From Syncephalastrum monosporum B8922 (lineage: Eukaryota; Mucoromycota; Mucoromycetes; Mucorales; Syncephalastraceae), in NCBI GenBank assembly GCA_000697355.1, contig JNEN01001166.1, forward strand, positions 1 through 64,000: a stretch of DNA of 64,000 nucleotides, written 5' to 3'. Shown here piece by piece: positions 22,605-33,640 of the stretch. Numbering within the stretch: position 1 is the stretch's first letter; every line of letters begins with the position of its first letter. The position numbers and the translations under genes are program-made. The notes beneath the pieces are model-generated. The model was not told the DNA's origin, searched no databases, and saw only the letters and a list, made by a program, of their open reading frames with translations.

Positions 22605-23132
22605 ATGGCAGGACAGGAACATACGTCATGGTCCTTTACCACCGTCGGCATGGCGCTGCTCGCCTCGTCATGCTGTGTGATTCAACTCGTCCTCAACATG
22701 CTTTCCATCTCGTGCGCTGGGTTTGCGGTGTTGACTCCCTACCGACCGTGGTTCACACTGGCAACGCTGGCGACGTTTACGCTGGCCTGGCAACGACAGA
22801 AATATAATAAGGATCGGCGGGTGCTATTTTGGACGGCCTGTGTCGCGGCCGTTCTTTTGGCGAGTCCAGAGCTTGTGCGGTACATGAATGAAAGCACTAG
22901 CACTCCTGATATTAGCCCGCCCATTGTGCTCCGGCTCGACGGCCTGGGCTGCCTGGCGTGTGCGAACAAGATAAAGCAGGGCCTGATGCAGGTGCCGGGC
23001 GTGGCAGAGGCGCTCGTGTTCTTTGACAATAGCACAGCGCTCGTAAAGTGCAACACACCATGTGCCGTGCCAGAATTGGTCAAGACCGTCGAAGGGTTGG
23101 GTTCGTACCGCGCGTGGGTTGTCTCAAAATGA
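22605..23132 (+). CDS. MerT-like membrane protein fused to an HMA (MerP-like) domain
   Basis: A single-exon gene of 175 aa. Residues about 14-95 form three hydrophobic segments that follow bacterial mercuric transporter MerT: the vicinal pair Cys23-Cys24 inside TM1 (LLASSCCVIQLVL), the loop signature TPYRPWF after TM1, and DRRVLFWTACVAAVLLASPEL matching MerT TM3. The MerT cytoplasmic loop with its second cysteine pair is missing. Residues about 106-175 form a heavy-metal-associated domain with LGCLACANKIKQGLMQVPGV (metal-site Cys116 and Cys119), as in MerP. In bacteria MerP passes Hg(II) to MerT for import. By inference this protein moves a soft metal ion (Hg, Cu or similar) across a membrane. 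The absence of introns, unlike nearly every neighbour, is compatible with transfer from bacteria. No merA or merB gene is nearby. Confidence 0.78.
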   Translation: MAGQEHTSWSFTTVGMALLASSCCVIQLVLNMLSISCAGFAVLTPYRPWFTLATLATFTLAWQRQKYNKDRRVLFWTACVAAVLLASPELVRYMNESTSTPDISPPIVLRLDGLGCLACANKIKQGLMQVPGVAEALVFFDNSTALVKCNTPCAVPELVKTVEGLGSYRAWVVSK

Positions 23133-23249
23133 ATTTGACGATCAGCAGAAAAAAAAAAGTAAAAAGGTTGCTAATATTCAGTTGTGCAACCTCAAAGTGA
23201 TGCCCGAAAGTTTCATTTTTGGAGAATGACTCTAGGACCCCCGCCCCAC

Positions 23250-23431
23250 CTCCCTCTTGTACTTTTCTTTCTTTATATCCTCCCTTTTTTCTTCTTCATA
23301 TAATCAAAAACAACAGGGCTTCACTGCTCGTTCGTCACTCTCCTTTTATCTTACGTCCCCTTCCCTTCACTTTACATTTTTCTCTTTTTTTTTCTTTTTC
23401 TTTTGTCAAATCAAACCGACCTCTATTCCTC
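23250..23431 (+). promoter_or_regulatory. Pyrimidine-rich promoter/leader tract
   Basis: A strongly strand-biased C/T stretch, densest at about 23373-23404, ends in TCAAATCAAACC shortly before the ATG of the SH3 protein gene. Such CT blocks are common just upstream of fungal start codons in strongly expressed genes. No experimental element is implied. Confidence 0.4.
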
Positions 23432-24858
23432 ATGACCCAACCGGCCACCATTGCTGCCATCATGCTCGCCGCAGGTCTTGCCGATGCCTCGCCCGCATGG
23501 GTGCCCGTCAAGCGCGCAGCCGAGTCGAGCAGCGAGCCTGCAAAAGAAAGCCATGACTCTTCGTCGTCGAACAGTAAAGGTAATCCATATTTTTCTCTGC
23601 CATTCATTCAGGGCATGAGTGAATCACTATCGTCATAGCAATAAATTATATTGAAACTAAATCCCGCCCATTCATGTAATCCCCAAAATGAACTGCAGAC
23701 GCGCCCAAGTTCAGCAATGCAGCGCCCACGCAATCCGCGAGCAGCAGCAAATCATCCGATGCGCCCAAAGATAATAAGAGCAGTGCTCCCAAAAGTGAAA
23801 AGCCCACCTCAACCAAGAAAGCTGCCGAGTCTACCAAAAAGTCCTCGCCCACCTCGACCGCAGATAAAAACGCCAAAACGTCCGCACCCGCTGCTGCATC
23901 GACCGACGCCTCCGCCTCGTCCACGCCTTCCATGTCCTTCAACGGTATCACCTCGGTCAGCAGCGGTCAGCCCAACAGCGCCGATACCAGCGCCTCGCCC
24001 TCCTCCTCCGCGAGCGCAGACGCGTCGTCGTCCGGCCCCTCCGGAGGCGCCGTGGCAGGTATCGTGATTGCCGTGATCGCCGTAGTGGGCGCCGTTGCGG
24101 CCTTCTTTGTCATCCGCCGCAAACGGGCGGCCGAGACACGACGACGCATGAATCAAAAGCCAGATCCATTCACCATGGGCTTTGGCAGCCACGATCCGCC
24201 GCGACACGACTTCCCACCGCCGCATACGGCCTACATGGCCAACACGGCCCCGCAGCCCATGATCCAGTTACCGCCTATTGGCGCCTCGGCGCCCACACCT
24301 ACCCCGCCTGCACCTGCGCCTGCTGCGATGGCGGGTGGCATGGCAGCGGGTGCGGCCATGGGTGCGTCTGCTTATGCGTACAGCGACTACCACGATCCTA
24401 CGCCCTCGCCTGGACCTGCTGCCATGTCCTCGACGGCCCCACCTGCCCCTATGACCACGCCTGCCCCCACCCAGACCACTACGGCGGCGGCTCCCGCCGT
24501 CGTCGCTACCCCACCGCCAGCGCCCTCTGCCGAAGCAGCGTCCTCCCACTCGCTCGGTATCTTCCACGTCATTTCTACGTACACACCCACCCTCAGCGAC
24601 GAACTGGATATTCAGCCCGGTGATCAGGTCGAAGTACTCGTCGAGTATGATGACGGCTGGTGCCAGGGCATCAACTTGTCGCGCGGCAACCAGAAGGGCG
24701 TGTTCCCCAAGCATTGCGTCGACGCTAACCCATCCAGTGGCCAGCAGCAGCCACAACAGCAGCAACAATTGGGTAATGGAGGCGAAGCAGAAAGAACTAA
24801 GCGTGTCAGCTCGATGCTGATGCAGCAGCAGCAGCAGCAGGGTCCATACTACCTGTAA
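23432..24858 (+). CDS. Single-pass membrane protein with a cytoplasmic SH3 domain
   Basis: Two exons (23432-23579, 23699-24858) give 435 aa. A signal peptide (IAAIMLAAGLADASPAW) is followed by a Ser/Thr/Lys/Ala-rich, probably O-glycosylated outer segment, then one transmembrane helix (GGAVAGIVIAVIAVVGAVAAFFV) with the basic stop-transfer RRKRAAETRRR. The cytoplasmic part is proline-rich and contains an SH3 domain near the C-terminus (GIFHVISTYTPTLSDELDIQ, then DGWCQGINLSRGNQKGVFP). The tail ends in polyglutamine runs. The plan is that of fungal cell-surface sensors and cell-fusion proteins such as Fus1 or Sho1-like SH3 proteins. A role in cell-wall or mating/polarity signalling is an inference. 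Confidence 0.85.
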
Positions 24859-25243
24859 ATTGTCATTTCTTCTATTTGCCGCTTTCTTTTTCCTTTTCCT
24901 TTCCCATTTCATAGATACTTCTTGATCTCTCATTGTATTTACCCATTCTTCCTCCTCCTTTATCGTACTACTTTTTTTTTTCTTCTTCCTCTTTTCTTCT
25001 AATATATATCCTTATTCCAACACTCATTGGCAAAAACGGATACGAAAGGAAAGTAAGGATAAAGTACTGAAAGAAATATGCTTTAATCAAGAGTATACAT
25101 GTAAGACGGAAGTAAACAAAAGTAACACAAAGGGCGGCTGAGAAAAAAATGAGACCAAGCGAGTGAGAGTTGGATACAAAGAAAGCTAATAGAGGAACAA
25201 GGAGTGATGCAAAACACGTGGTTCATATGTATGTAATGTGTGG

Positions 25244-25284
<41 letters not shown>

Positions 25285-25367
25285 GGAACTGTGTGGGTAC
25301 GGCCAAATAATAATAAAGAGTGTGAGCGAGAGAGACAGAGACAGAACCGTACTGTTGATGAGTATAG
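24859..25367. other. Convergent 3' flanks with low-complexity DNA
   Basis: Pyrimidine-rich blocks (about 24870-25010) and a TG microsatellite lie between the 3' ends of the SH3 gene and the 7-TM gene. No gene seen. Confidence 0.55.
25244..25281. repeat. (TG)n microsatellite
   Basis: About 18 TG dinucleotides with one early interruption, in the region between two convergent genes. Confidence 0.95.
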
Positions 25368-26707
25368 TTAACTTGGCGAACTAAACTTGGTCAAGGATTT
25401 ACGGCTGCTTTGTGACTCTGGGATCGAAGAGGACCTGCTCTCAAGATCGTCGTCGTCTTTCTCGGTGATCATGACAAAACGGCCATTCGCGTAGCGGTAC
25501 TGATCATGCATGCCGATCGGTGACACTGCGCTTTTCTCGTCACGTGCTGCCATCCCCCCGGCGTACCCGACCGTCCCGCTCATCGGCTCAGTAATGGTAT
25601 GTGCCGGCTGCTGATACTCACCGATATATTCGTCGATTCCGAGGTTATACAGATCAGTCTGGCGGCGGGTATAGTGCGACTTGTACTCGCTCGTCGCCTG
25701 ATGGTGTTGGGTCGCGGTGGCGAGCTTGGCCGGGTCGTCAATGGATTCATTGGGGTATGAGATGCTGTTGTTATGCTCTTTGCTCGTCTTGCCGGTCGGG
25801 TTGGTTGTGACCCAGTGGATGGTAATGACATTGATCGTGACATCGACGGTACAACACGTCAGACACAGCACACCTCGTTCGCGGCCTTCCAAAACCACGA
25901 GGGCCAAGATATTCGCAAACGAGACGATCAGACACACGACCGAGGCCGCCATCGTGCGCTGCGCGACTTCGTGCAAGCGTGAGCTCTTCCAATCAATCTC
26001 GACGCTGCGGCCGATCTTGACGAGGGGCAGGACAAACAGGATGGTGAAGTAAAGGTTAAAGATGAAATCGTATACGAGCAGCGGAATACTGGCCACTGGT
26101 TGAAGCCCGATGATGCACATTTTTGACTCCTGCACCTCGGCAATATGAAAAACGATCTGCAATGTGTAATATCAAAGTCATTAATAAATCATGGTACCTT
26201 TTCTCAAAAAACAAAAATATACCATGAGCACAAAAATAGCAATGTAGGGAAGCATAAAAATCATATGGACCTGGTACGAGCGCGTTTTCCACCGTGATTG
26301 CCTCACAGAGGATACAACCCACACTTTCTCGATCAGCCAGAGATAGATGAGAATTTTGGTGCCCGAATAAAAGATATCGCATGCCATTTCAGAGAGGAAA
26401 CATGACATGTAGTTGTCTATACATGTATGCGTTAGTAAATTGCGTCCAAGTGCTGCGCGTGTATCTGGTTCATACCGTTGTTGGTCGAGACGAAGATCAT
26501 GCCAGCCACGGTGAAACCCCACGAAAGGACATAGAGGTTCAACACGAGCCAGCGTGAATAGGTGAGATATTTAAACTGGACGTTGTAAGTCTTGATGCCG
26601 AACAAGACGACCATGACGGTGATGCACGCAAGGGAGACGAGGGCTGACGCAAGCTCGCCACCGTCAGGCTGGGGCGCTAGAGGGTTGATCAACTGTCCTC
26701 CATCCAT
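25368..26707 (-). CDS. Seven-transmembrane protein, receptor-like, family unknown
   Basis: Three exons (26476-26707, 26223-26416, 25368-26156) give 404 aa. Seven hydrophobic segments: ALVSLACITVMVVLFGIK, WLVLNLYVLSWGFTVAGMIF, ILIYLWLIEKVWVV, IFMLPYIAIFVLMV, FIFNLYFTILFVLPLV, VVCLIVSFANILALVVL and CCTVDVTINVITIHWV. A long hydrophilic C-terminal tail of about 140 residues carries many Ser/Thr and acidic residues (EKDDDDLESRSSSIPES). The short outer N-terminus and the loops resemble fungal GPCR-like proteins, but I see no family-defining motif. Ligand and coupling are unknown. A role as a surface receptor is inferred from topology only. Confidence 0.8.
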
Positions 26708-29700
26708 GTTATCGAGCGCGTATATGTGTGTATGTGTGTGTGTCTTTTTTTCGGTGTGTTGCTTTTCTTCTTGTCCTTCAGCTTATTATTGGGTGGCGCT
26801 GACAAGGAAATTTAAAGGACGAAACTCGCTCCAGTGTTGGAGGACAGAAAAGAGAACGAGAGAGAAAAAAAAGAAAAAAAGAGAGGCAGCAAGGAAAAGA
26901 AGAAAAGAAAGGAAACCCTATTTGTCGCCTCGGTTTTTAAGACAACCCAGCAGGTGGGTGGGGGCCATTACACAAGAAAACCAACCATCATCCTTGTTCA
27001 ACCTTGAGCGTCCGTGTGTGTGTATGAGTACATGACTGTACCGTATGCGCACTGGTTGTACTTCGCTTTTTTTTTTTCTTTGTGTATCTGTAACGCGCTC
27101 GGTCTTCTCCTTAAAAAGACGAAAACATAACCTGTCGCATGGCCTTTCGTGTCTCCTTTCTTACTTTCTGTCAAGCGTATTCAGTCGCTGGACTTTACTG
27201 CTTTTATCGCACTCTTCCGTCTCTTCCGCTATATCGGACCCATCGCCCCTTGTTTGGATCCCACATATTTTTAATATGTAAAAAGGGGGAACTCTCCTGC
27301 ATTGATAGCAGAAACTTATGCATCGCGTTATCTGAAGCACACGAGCGATCAATAAGAGTAATTGACTTGGCTCGCCTTCATTCTTGTCGCAAGGCTGTGC
27401 GCGCAAGTGAAAGAGTATATGAGCGTCGTACAACGATTTTTAAGGAGAGAAAATTTTTTTGTGAAGCACACAAAAGAGACCGAACTGGCTCGGGCATTCA
27501 AAAATGTGGTTTTCGATCGGCATCCATACAGCCGGGCCTAATTCCCAAAAAGATGGGACTTGAAGGACGGTAGGATAGCCGTATTATACGCGGTCGCACT
27601 GACTGCCATCCGCAAGGGCTACCGATGGTACATAAGCTGAATACTGGTATGCTCTGATTCATAGCGGTATCTCGGTTTCTCCGAGCGGAAGGTGGTTCTG
27701 TCGGCATATGTCTTGCAGACAAATTGCTCCTGTCCGATTTGTCCGTCGCACCAAACCATGCTGCACCTTCACACGCACGAACTGTAGGGCTTGCAAGAAG
27801 CATTGTTCAATGTATGATGGGCACTTGCACACATTTTCTATAATGAGGAGTGTTGTGTTGCATGTAGCCATTATACAGTTTGACGGTGACCCTTCCCCAA
27901 GATAAATCTGATGCAGAGCTTATATCGCATTATGCAGTGCTAACCTGGCCATATCCAGTCCACCTGCATCATATGCCTCCAGCGGGATTGCTCGGTGAGT
28001 AACTGCACAGAGTCGAAGAGGCGATGTTGGTCTTAGTAATACATCAAAGCTAGGGGTGGGCCGAACGCCACATTCATCATCGTGATCCCCCCTAGGGCAT
28101 AGGCTTCAAACAAGGTCAGCACGCAAAGTATAACAGCGTGCTTCCCTGTTTGTATAGTGGAGAAATCTTTATGCCGAGAGAGGGATGTCATTTGCGCGAG
28201 TGGCAATTTCTGATGTAGTCCTATCACTTCAATCGCGGCTACGTTACTTTTTTCCTCAACTATCGTAGGATAGTTCGTGATGCATAACTATCCCGTCTTC
28301 AATATGACTTTCTCTGAATGTCCATGAGAACAATCACTTAATCCTACGGACGTGGAGTTGGAAGGCATTGATCTGATAACAGCACATGTTAGAAAGGGGG
28401 GTGTAGAAGATGAAAGAAAAACGAGGTTTTCAACAAGCCAAAGTACCGCGGCGTAGGCATCCGGCAGGTCGATTGAGATCAAAAACCCTTGAACATTCCT
28501 TCATTTCAGCTCTTGTCCTTTCATTAAACCGGTTCGTCTCGAAAGGGGCTCAACTGGGGAGGCCTGCGTCTGAAAGTCTTTAGGTTGCACGGGAACACAA
28601 AGATTGCCACACCCGGCTCGCGTGTCGATCATTTCCAAAAATTGTCAATCTCATATGCACTATTTTCGATTTTGATTTCTGTGCCACGACGCGTTACTCT
28701 TCAACTTCAGCCCACCTCGTCTGTCATTTAATACGGTCCATTGTTGAAGCTAAGGATGGAACAATAAGGAGGCTCTCGGTTGTTATCTCGTCTTGTGGCA
28801 CTTCGTACGTATGCTTTTGTCTCCCCTTGTATAGAAAAAAGGGAAAGCGCTACAACTAGAAAAATTGTCCCCATGCCTTTTCTTTTTCTTTTTCTCACAG
28901 CAAAACATAATACTGGAGTGGTGGTGTGAATTTTTAAATGACGATCTGCAGCTTCAAAATTAAACAAGATAGAACACAATGCGCCGCCGAGACGCATCAA
29001 AATGAAAAAATTTAGACATGCAACTGACAGTTATAGCACAGGGACAATGACAGGACATTGTCTGACCTTCTTCAAGGTCACTCTTGATGAGAGGGATAAG
29101 TATATAGATATGAAGGGGAGTTACCTTGTCATGGATAATGGACCATACATACTTCAACTGATATAAGTAAAGATTGAGTGATTCCCGAGGTCTCGTTTCT
29201 CATTCTGCTAATGACTTCAGTAAAGTCTCAACAAGGAGAAACTGTGAACCACCCCCCGGGTCCTGGAAAAAGGAAAGAAGAGAGACAGATAGGAAGACAG
29301 AGCTGTTGTTGTAGCCAGTGGTGGACGGATAGCGGATAAGTGAAAATACAGAGTTTTGCAGGATTATTGCAATCTCTGGTCAAATGTTGAGCAGCTGTTC
29401 TTTTTTGTTTTTCACTTTTCTTTCTTTTATCACAAATGGTGGAACTCGATTCACTTCGTTCAAGAGTGACACTCCGATTGCGCTCCAGCATGAGAGAGAC
29501 CCTTTGTCTACGGCTATGGGTCATCACAACCTCCACTTGATCTCCGGTCACTCTATTTTATCATTTCATGCCATTCGCCTGTAAGCATTGTTCTCGGCCT
29601 TTTCCAACAACAGGGAAGCGAGATTGGCACATAAGCAGGGAGCATATCACAGCCGTAGAAGCTGGTAAGCATGTGCAATCATGATAAGGTTATTCAGGCT

Positions 29701-29729
29701 GACTCTTTTCAATATTCTATTTAGAGGAA
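26708..29729. other. Gene-poor stretch upstream of the 7-TM gene
   Basis: The left end (26708-27100) is the promoter region of the 7-TM gene, with GT repeats and purine-rich DNA. The remaining 2.6 kb is AT-rich. A minus-strand hydrophobic frame at 28033-28227 and others like it have no recognisable homology. No tRNA signature was found. Confidence 0.4.
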
Positions 29730-30170
29730 ATGTTGTCACTAAAACGACGTTGGGTTTCCAATGCCCTGCTTGCGACAAGAAGTCAACGAATGCGCAGTCA
29801 TATTGACGTCATGTTACCCAGTCCATCTCCAGTAATCGCTGTATCAGTCTCAGCATCCACAACCACGCTTTCCTCCCCAATAGAGACCACCTCTGCACCA
29901 ACCGATGCACCGAATATCGTCGCCAATGAGGTGGAATTTTTGGTGCCACAAGCGATCGACAGCTTCCAATTCAGGGACGTAGACATCTCATCGCAATGCT
30001 ACTTGTTTCAGACTTTTGTCAGAGACAATGTAAGAAACATATCATGGACATATGTCGACCATGTCCAGCACCTGCTTCCTTTGTCGTCGATTCTGCTCTT
30101 GAAACCAGGACGAACTCTCATCGACCTCGAAACCTGCGATGCTCTTCCTCCCCCTCTGGTGTCAACCTAG
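29730..30170 (+). CDS. Hypothetical ORF of 146 aa, doubtful
   Basis: ATG-started frame with a Ser/Thr/Pro-rich middle (SVSASTTTLSSPIETTSAPT) followed by a more ordinary acidic/hydrophobic part (EVEFLVPQAIDSFQFRDVDI). It stops in a sequence that belongs to the repeat family described at 30156-30825. No domain recognised. It could be an element remnant. Confidence 0.25.
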   Translation: MLSLKRRWVSNALLATRSQRMRSHIDVMLPSPSPVIAVSVSASTTTLSSPIETTSAPTDAPNIVANEVEFLVPQAIDSFQFRDVDISSQCYLFQTFVRDNVRNISWTYVDHVQHLLPLSSILLLKPGRTLIDLETCDALPPPLVST

Positions 30171-30210
30171 GATATCAGGCGTACGATATTGTATTCTCCC
30201 TCCCTCCCCG
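30156..30210 (+). repeat. Isolated copy of a 53-bp repeat unit
   Basis: CTGGTGTCAACCTAGGATATC, then a stretch resembling GTGTACRATWTWTTATT and a CT-rich end. It corresponds to the tandem copies starting at 30705, about 540 bp downstream. Confidence 0.6.
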
Positions 30211-30704
30211 TTTTGGAAATCAACAGAATCAACTTATACAAAATTTCCAACGGACCTGAAACAAAACTTGAAACGTACTGTCAACAATGTTGTGGAGAGT
30301 GTGCCCGGCGTAAGTTGTCGTTGCACATTTTAGCTTTTTGGAAAATACTTACGATGGGCGCGCAGTGGGAAGCAGTGACCCGCCGATCAATTGCAGACTG
30401 TGATGACACGGAGCCGCAGGCGGACGGGCTTATTTACAATCGGAATGCCGATCGAAGGCTCACGTATAGCCGCAGCGAAGCGTTCACGAAGCTGGTTTGA
30501 ATGGCTCAGAAATGTCCTCGCACCTGCTTGCTTCCTCCAAGATGATGAGTCTTCTGGATGGATACGCTTTCAGCTATGTTAACAAAATCATCCTGAGCGT
30601 CCGCAATATGTAAGCCCAAACGTCGCAAAACAAAATTTGACACATTTGTTAGTGTGGAACGACTGCCTGTCAACATCATTGGAGCTGGACCCCAAGAAAC
30701 TGAG

Positions 30705-30825
30705 CTTAGGATATTCGGTGTACAATCTATTATTCGCCCTCTCTCTCCCTGGTGCCACCTAGGATATCTAGTGTACAATTTGTTATTTCCTTTTCTTGTC
30801 TTGGTGTTCACCTAGGACATCGGCC
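30705..30825 (+). repeat. 53-bp tandem repeat, 2.3 copies
   Basis: The start motif (C)CTWAGGAYAT occurs at 30705, 30758 and 30811, exactly 53 bp apart. Each unit reads roughly CCTAGGATATC..GTGTACAAT..TATT, a CT-rich middle, then GGTGYCA. Divergence between copies is about 25-30% by eye. Confidence 0.75.
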
Positions 30826-32959
30826 AGTGATGAAGAGAAGGAAGCGTCGATCCGCCCAGACGCATCGACACCAGGGCGGATCGATCAACACTATATACGG
30901 AGCAACGCTCCGGCCAAGACTTGGTTGTGGTGAAGTTAAGGCACAATAGCAAAGGCTCAACCACAAACTCCTTGGATTGGACCCGGTTCGCGTGGCCAAC
31001 CTGACCAAAACCGCGTCGAAACGCAACTATGAACCGGTTTATCTTCGCGTTTCTGGTTGTCGGTAAGTATATACTTTGTGGAATCAATCTTGATCATTTT
31101 GAATGAACGGCCTTTTTTTAGGAAACCATGCGATGTTTTACTTGCTGAATCGCGAGCAACAACACATGTACACCATGACAGAGGTTGAGACATTTATCTA
31201 CCAATGACCCTCTCGAAGTTACCCTTCTTTCTGGCTCAAGTGCTCCAGTTCCAACGGATCATTACATGCTTTACAAACACACATACCCCATTCACCCACT
31301 CACTCTCCCTACAAACTACATGCGTCAAGTTATTTATACTCCCAAACAACTCCACCATCAATACGTAGTCTACCTCAAGCCATTAAAATCACTAGCATCT
31401 GTATAGAAAAAGCCTGGCCATATTGGCACTTATGGTCTCAATTCCCACTTTCTACTACCACGCGTAAACTTAGCACGCATTGACGTTCTGGCTAAAATGT
31501 ATAAAGTTTAAAAAAGTTACCATGATGCAGTAAACATTGGCAGACTCATGGGAAGAATAGACAGCGTAGCTGGTGCCAATGGCAGAGCCGCTCCCCTCCA
31601 ATAAAAACAATGATCTATAGCAGGACTCATTGTCGGGACAATGGCTCGACTGATTTTCAGTGCAGCCGACCCAAAGCATCTTCGCAGCTGACCTGTCCTA
31701 AGCAACCTGCTCTCTCCGTCCATCGACTACAAGAATAGCTCCATCTGTCTATCTGTCCCTGTATGGCCGGTAAAGAGCATCTAAAGAAGGAAAACTGATG
31801 AGAAGACTGGTTCTATACCTTGGAATGAACTTATCAGAGTGGTCGATCCGGCGCACGGGGCGACCGGCCAGTCCAGCCTCTTTCCAGCACTATCGCGAAG
31901 AGTGCTTTTCTCACCTTGTTCATCACTCCCGCACGACGAAAAATTGGTGCACCGCGATAACAAAGTTGCTCATTGAGTAGTCACAAGTGCAATCAATATA
32001 ACCCCTAAATCCACTCGCAACATAGCCGAAGCTTAGAGCGACACATAGGCAATACCACGATCCTCCGGGGTCACAGCTACGGGCATTGCCATTGCCACTT
32101 GCTCAGCAAATAACCCAATCTAAATAACACCTCTTGGTTAGTCCTGAGTCACTGGCGATCTGTTCCTAGTGGATTAAACTGCATAGTTCACCTGGGCAAA
32201 CCGAAGGGGCTTTCTTCTGTTTTTCTTGCCAAAAGTCGGACTAAACAGGTATCCGGAAGGATGTTTTAGTGTTTGACGCGATGGAAAGGACAGATGTTAC
32301 TGGTTGACGAGAGTGTAGGGACGAGGGATATCAAGAACGCGTACATCCGCTTATGAGATATGACCCTTACTGCGGCTTCGATGAGTCGATGAGGATGGTC
32401 TAGGCAGGATTTATATGATGTAGCTTTCTCTGTGTCAGCACCATAGACCGAGACACCTACTGCATCTGGTGCCCACGGCGATTTGCTATTCGGCTGTTAT
32501 TCGCTAACACGTCTCCAGGCCTCACCTGTCGCTTTAGGCGAGGAGTTCTGTCATTTCATCACGCATAGTCGCAAAACTGTCATAGTATGAGCTCCAGGTT
32601 CCGACTCGCAAGGAGCCTGAAGTCTTTACAAGGCATGTGATGCAGCTACAAGATACAGTGTATGGTTACGCAGGTATTTTGATATGTAGCAAACAAATCA
32701 GAGTGTGTATGCATGCCATGCTTTTGACGTGACACAAATCGATCTCCGCATCGGCACATCGGGCCTTTTGCGCAAGTTGAGGATTCGGCCCGTTTTCTCA
32801 TGCTATTCCTCACCGCCACACAAGCTCTCAAGCAACGTGCCCCACTGGCCACTCGCCTCTGCAAGTAAACAGCGCTCAGACTCTACTGTATATTGACTTT
32901 GGTTGTATGTTTCAGGTGTGGGCCAGACACGCTCATTCACGCGAAACGCGACACCCATC
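30826..32959. other. Gene-poor stretch upstream of the FUN14 gene
   Basis: About 2.1 kb. At 30955-31063 a coding-like plus-strand segment (KLLGLDPVRVANLTKTASKR) ends at a GTAAGT donor and can be spliced (acceptor TTTTTTTAG near 31121) to NHAMFYLLNREQQHMYTMTE and a stop at about 31207. No upstream exon could be defined. The rest shows no recognisable gene; the last part is the FUN14 promoter. Confidence 0.35.
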
Positions 32960-33560
32960 ATGGCGACCATGAAGCGCAGCGCCATGTTCCCCATGGCTAA
33001 AACAACGGGTGTCCTCGCTGCTTTGGGAACAACAACAATGGCTATGCCACTCTGCGTGAAACGGCCTGTTTACTGTCAAGAGCAAGGTATTTCAAGGGAG
33101 CGTCTCAGTGGTATTTCATTAACACAGCAGCTTCTAGTGAAAGTGCCGCGTCCTGTTGTCTTGGAAGAGAACAACCCTATCATCCACAAAGGCGAAATCT
33201 CGTTTGGTGCCGTGCTAGGTCTTTGTACGGGCTATTTTATTAAAAAGGTGGGCAAACTGTTCGCCTTAATGGTTGGCCTTGGCTTTGTCTTTCTGCAGGT
33301 AAGCATCTTGCAAAAATGGGTCTATTGAGTTTACTTAACGCATATATTCACAGTACATGTCACTCAACGGCTACGTGACGGTGCACTGGGACCGAATGTC
33401 GAGCGGCTATGCAAAGGGCATGGGTGTTGGCCCGGATGGGAAGGTCACTGTACGCGACGTCAACTCGCGCTGGCAGAAATTCGTCGGCTTCTTGACCCAC
33501 AATTTACAGTTCAAGTCCACTTTCCTGATCGGTCTCTACGCCGGTATCCGCTACGGCTAG
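32960..33560 (+). CDS. FUN14 domain protein (FUNDC1-like)
   Basis: Small mitochondrial outer-membrane-type protein. The core GEISFGAVLGLCTGYFIKKV, LFALMVGLGFVFLQ and YMSLNGYVTVHWDRM is the FUN14 signature, and the C-terminus (LIGLYAGIRYG) is a further membrane segment. The N-terminus is basic and hydrophobic, consistent with mitochondrial targeting. Exons 32960-33086, 33138-33298 and 33354-33560 give 164 aa; the first intron (51 nt) is a multiple of three, so an unspliced form of 181 aa is also open. Animal FUNDC1 is a mitophagy receptor with an LC3-interacting motif; no obvious Y/W-x-x-L of that type stands out here, so a mitophagy role is not claimed. Convergent with the Yhm2 gene only 80 bp away. 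Confidence 0.85.
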
Positions 33561-33640
33561 ATGACATTACACACGAGAGAAAAAGCAAGCGACATAGAGA
33601 AATCTGTATATTTGACCCAAGTGTATAAACAAAGAGGAAT

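Noticed and set aside
22500..23132. A mercury-resistance gene cluster around the MerT-like gene
   Set aside because: No mercuric reductase, organomercurial lyase or MerR-like regulator is present in the window.
28033..28227. Small hydrophobic protein on the minus strand
   Set aside because: Chance ORF in AT-rich DNA; no splice structure, no similarity and a very short length.
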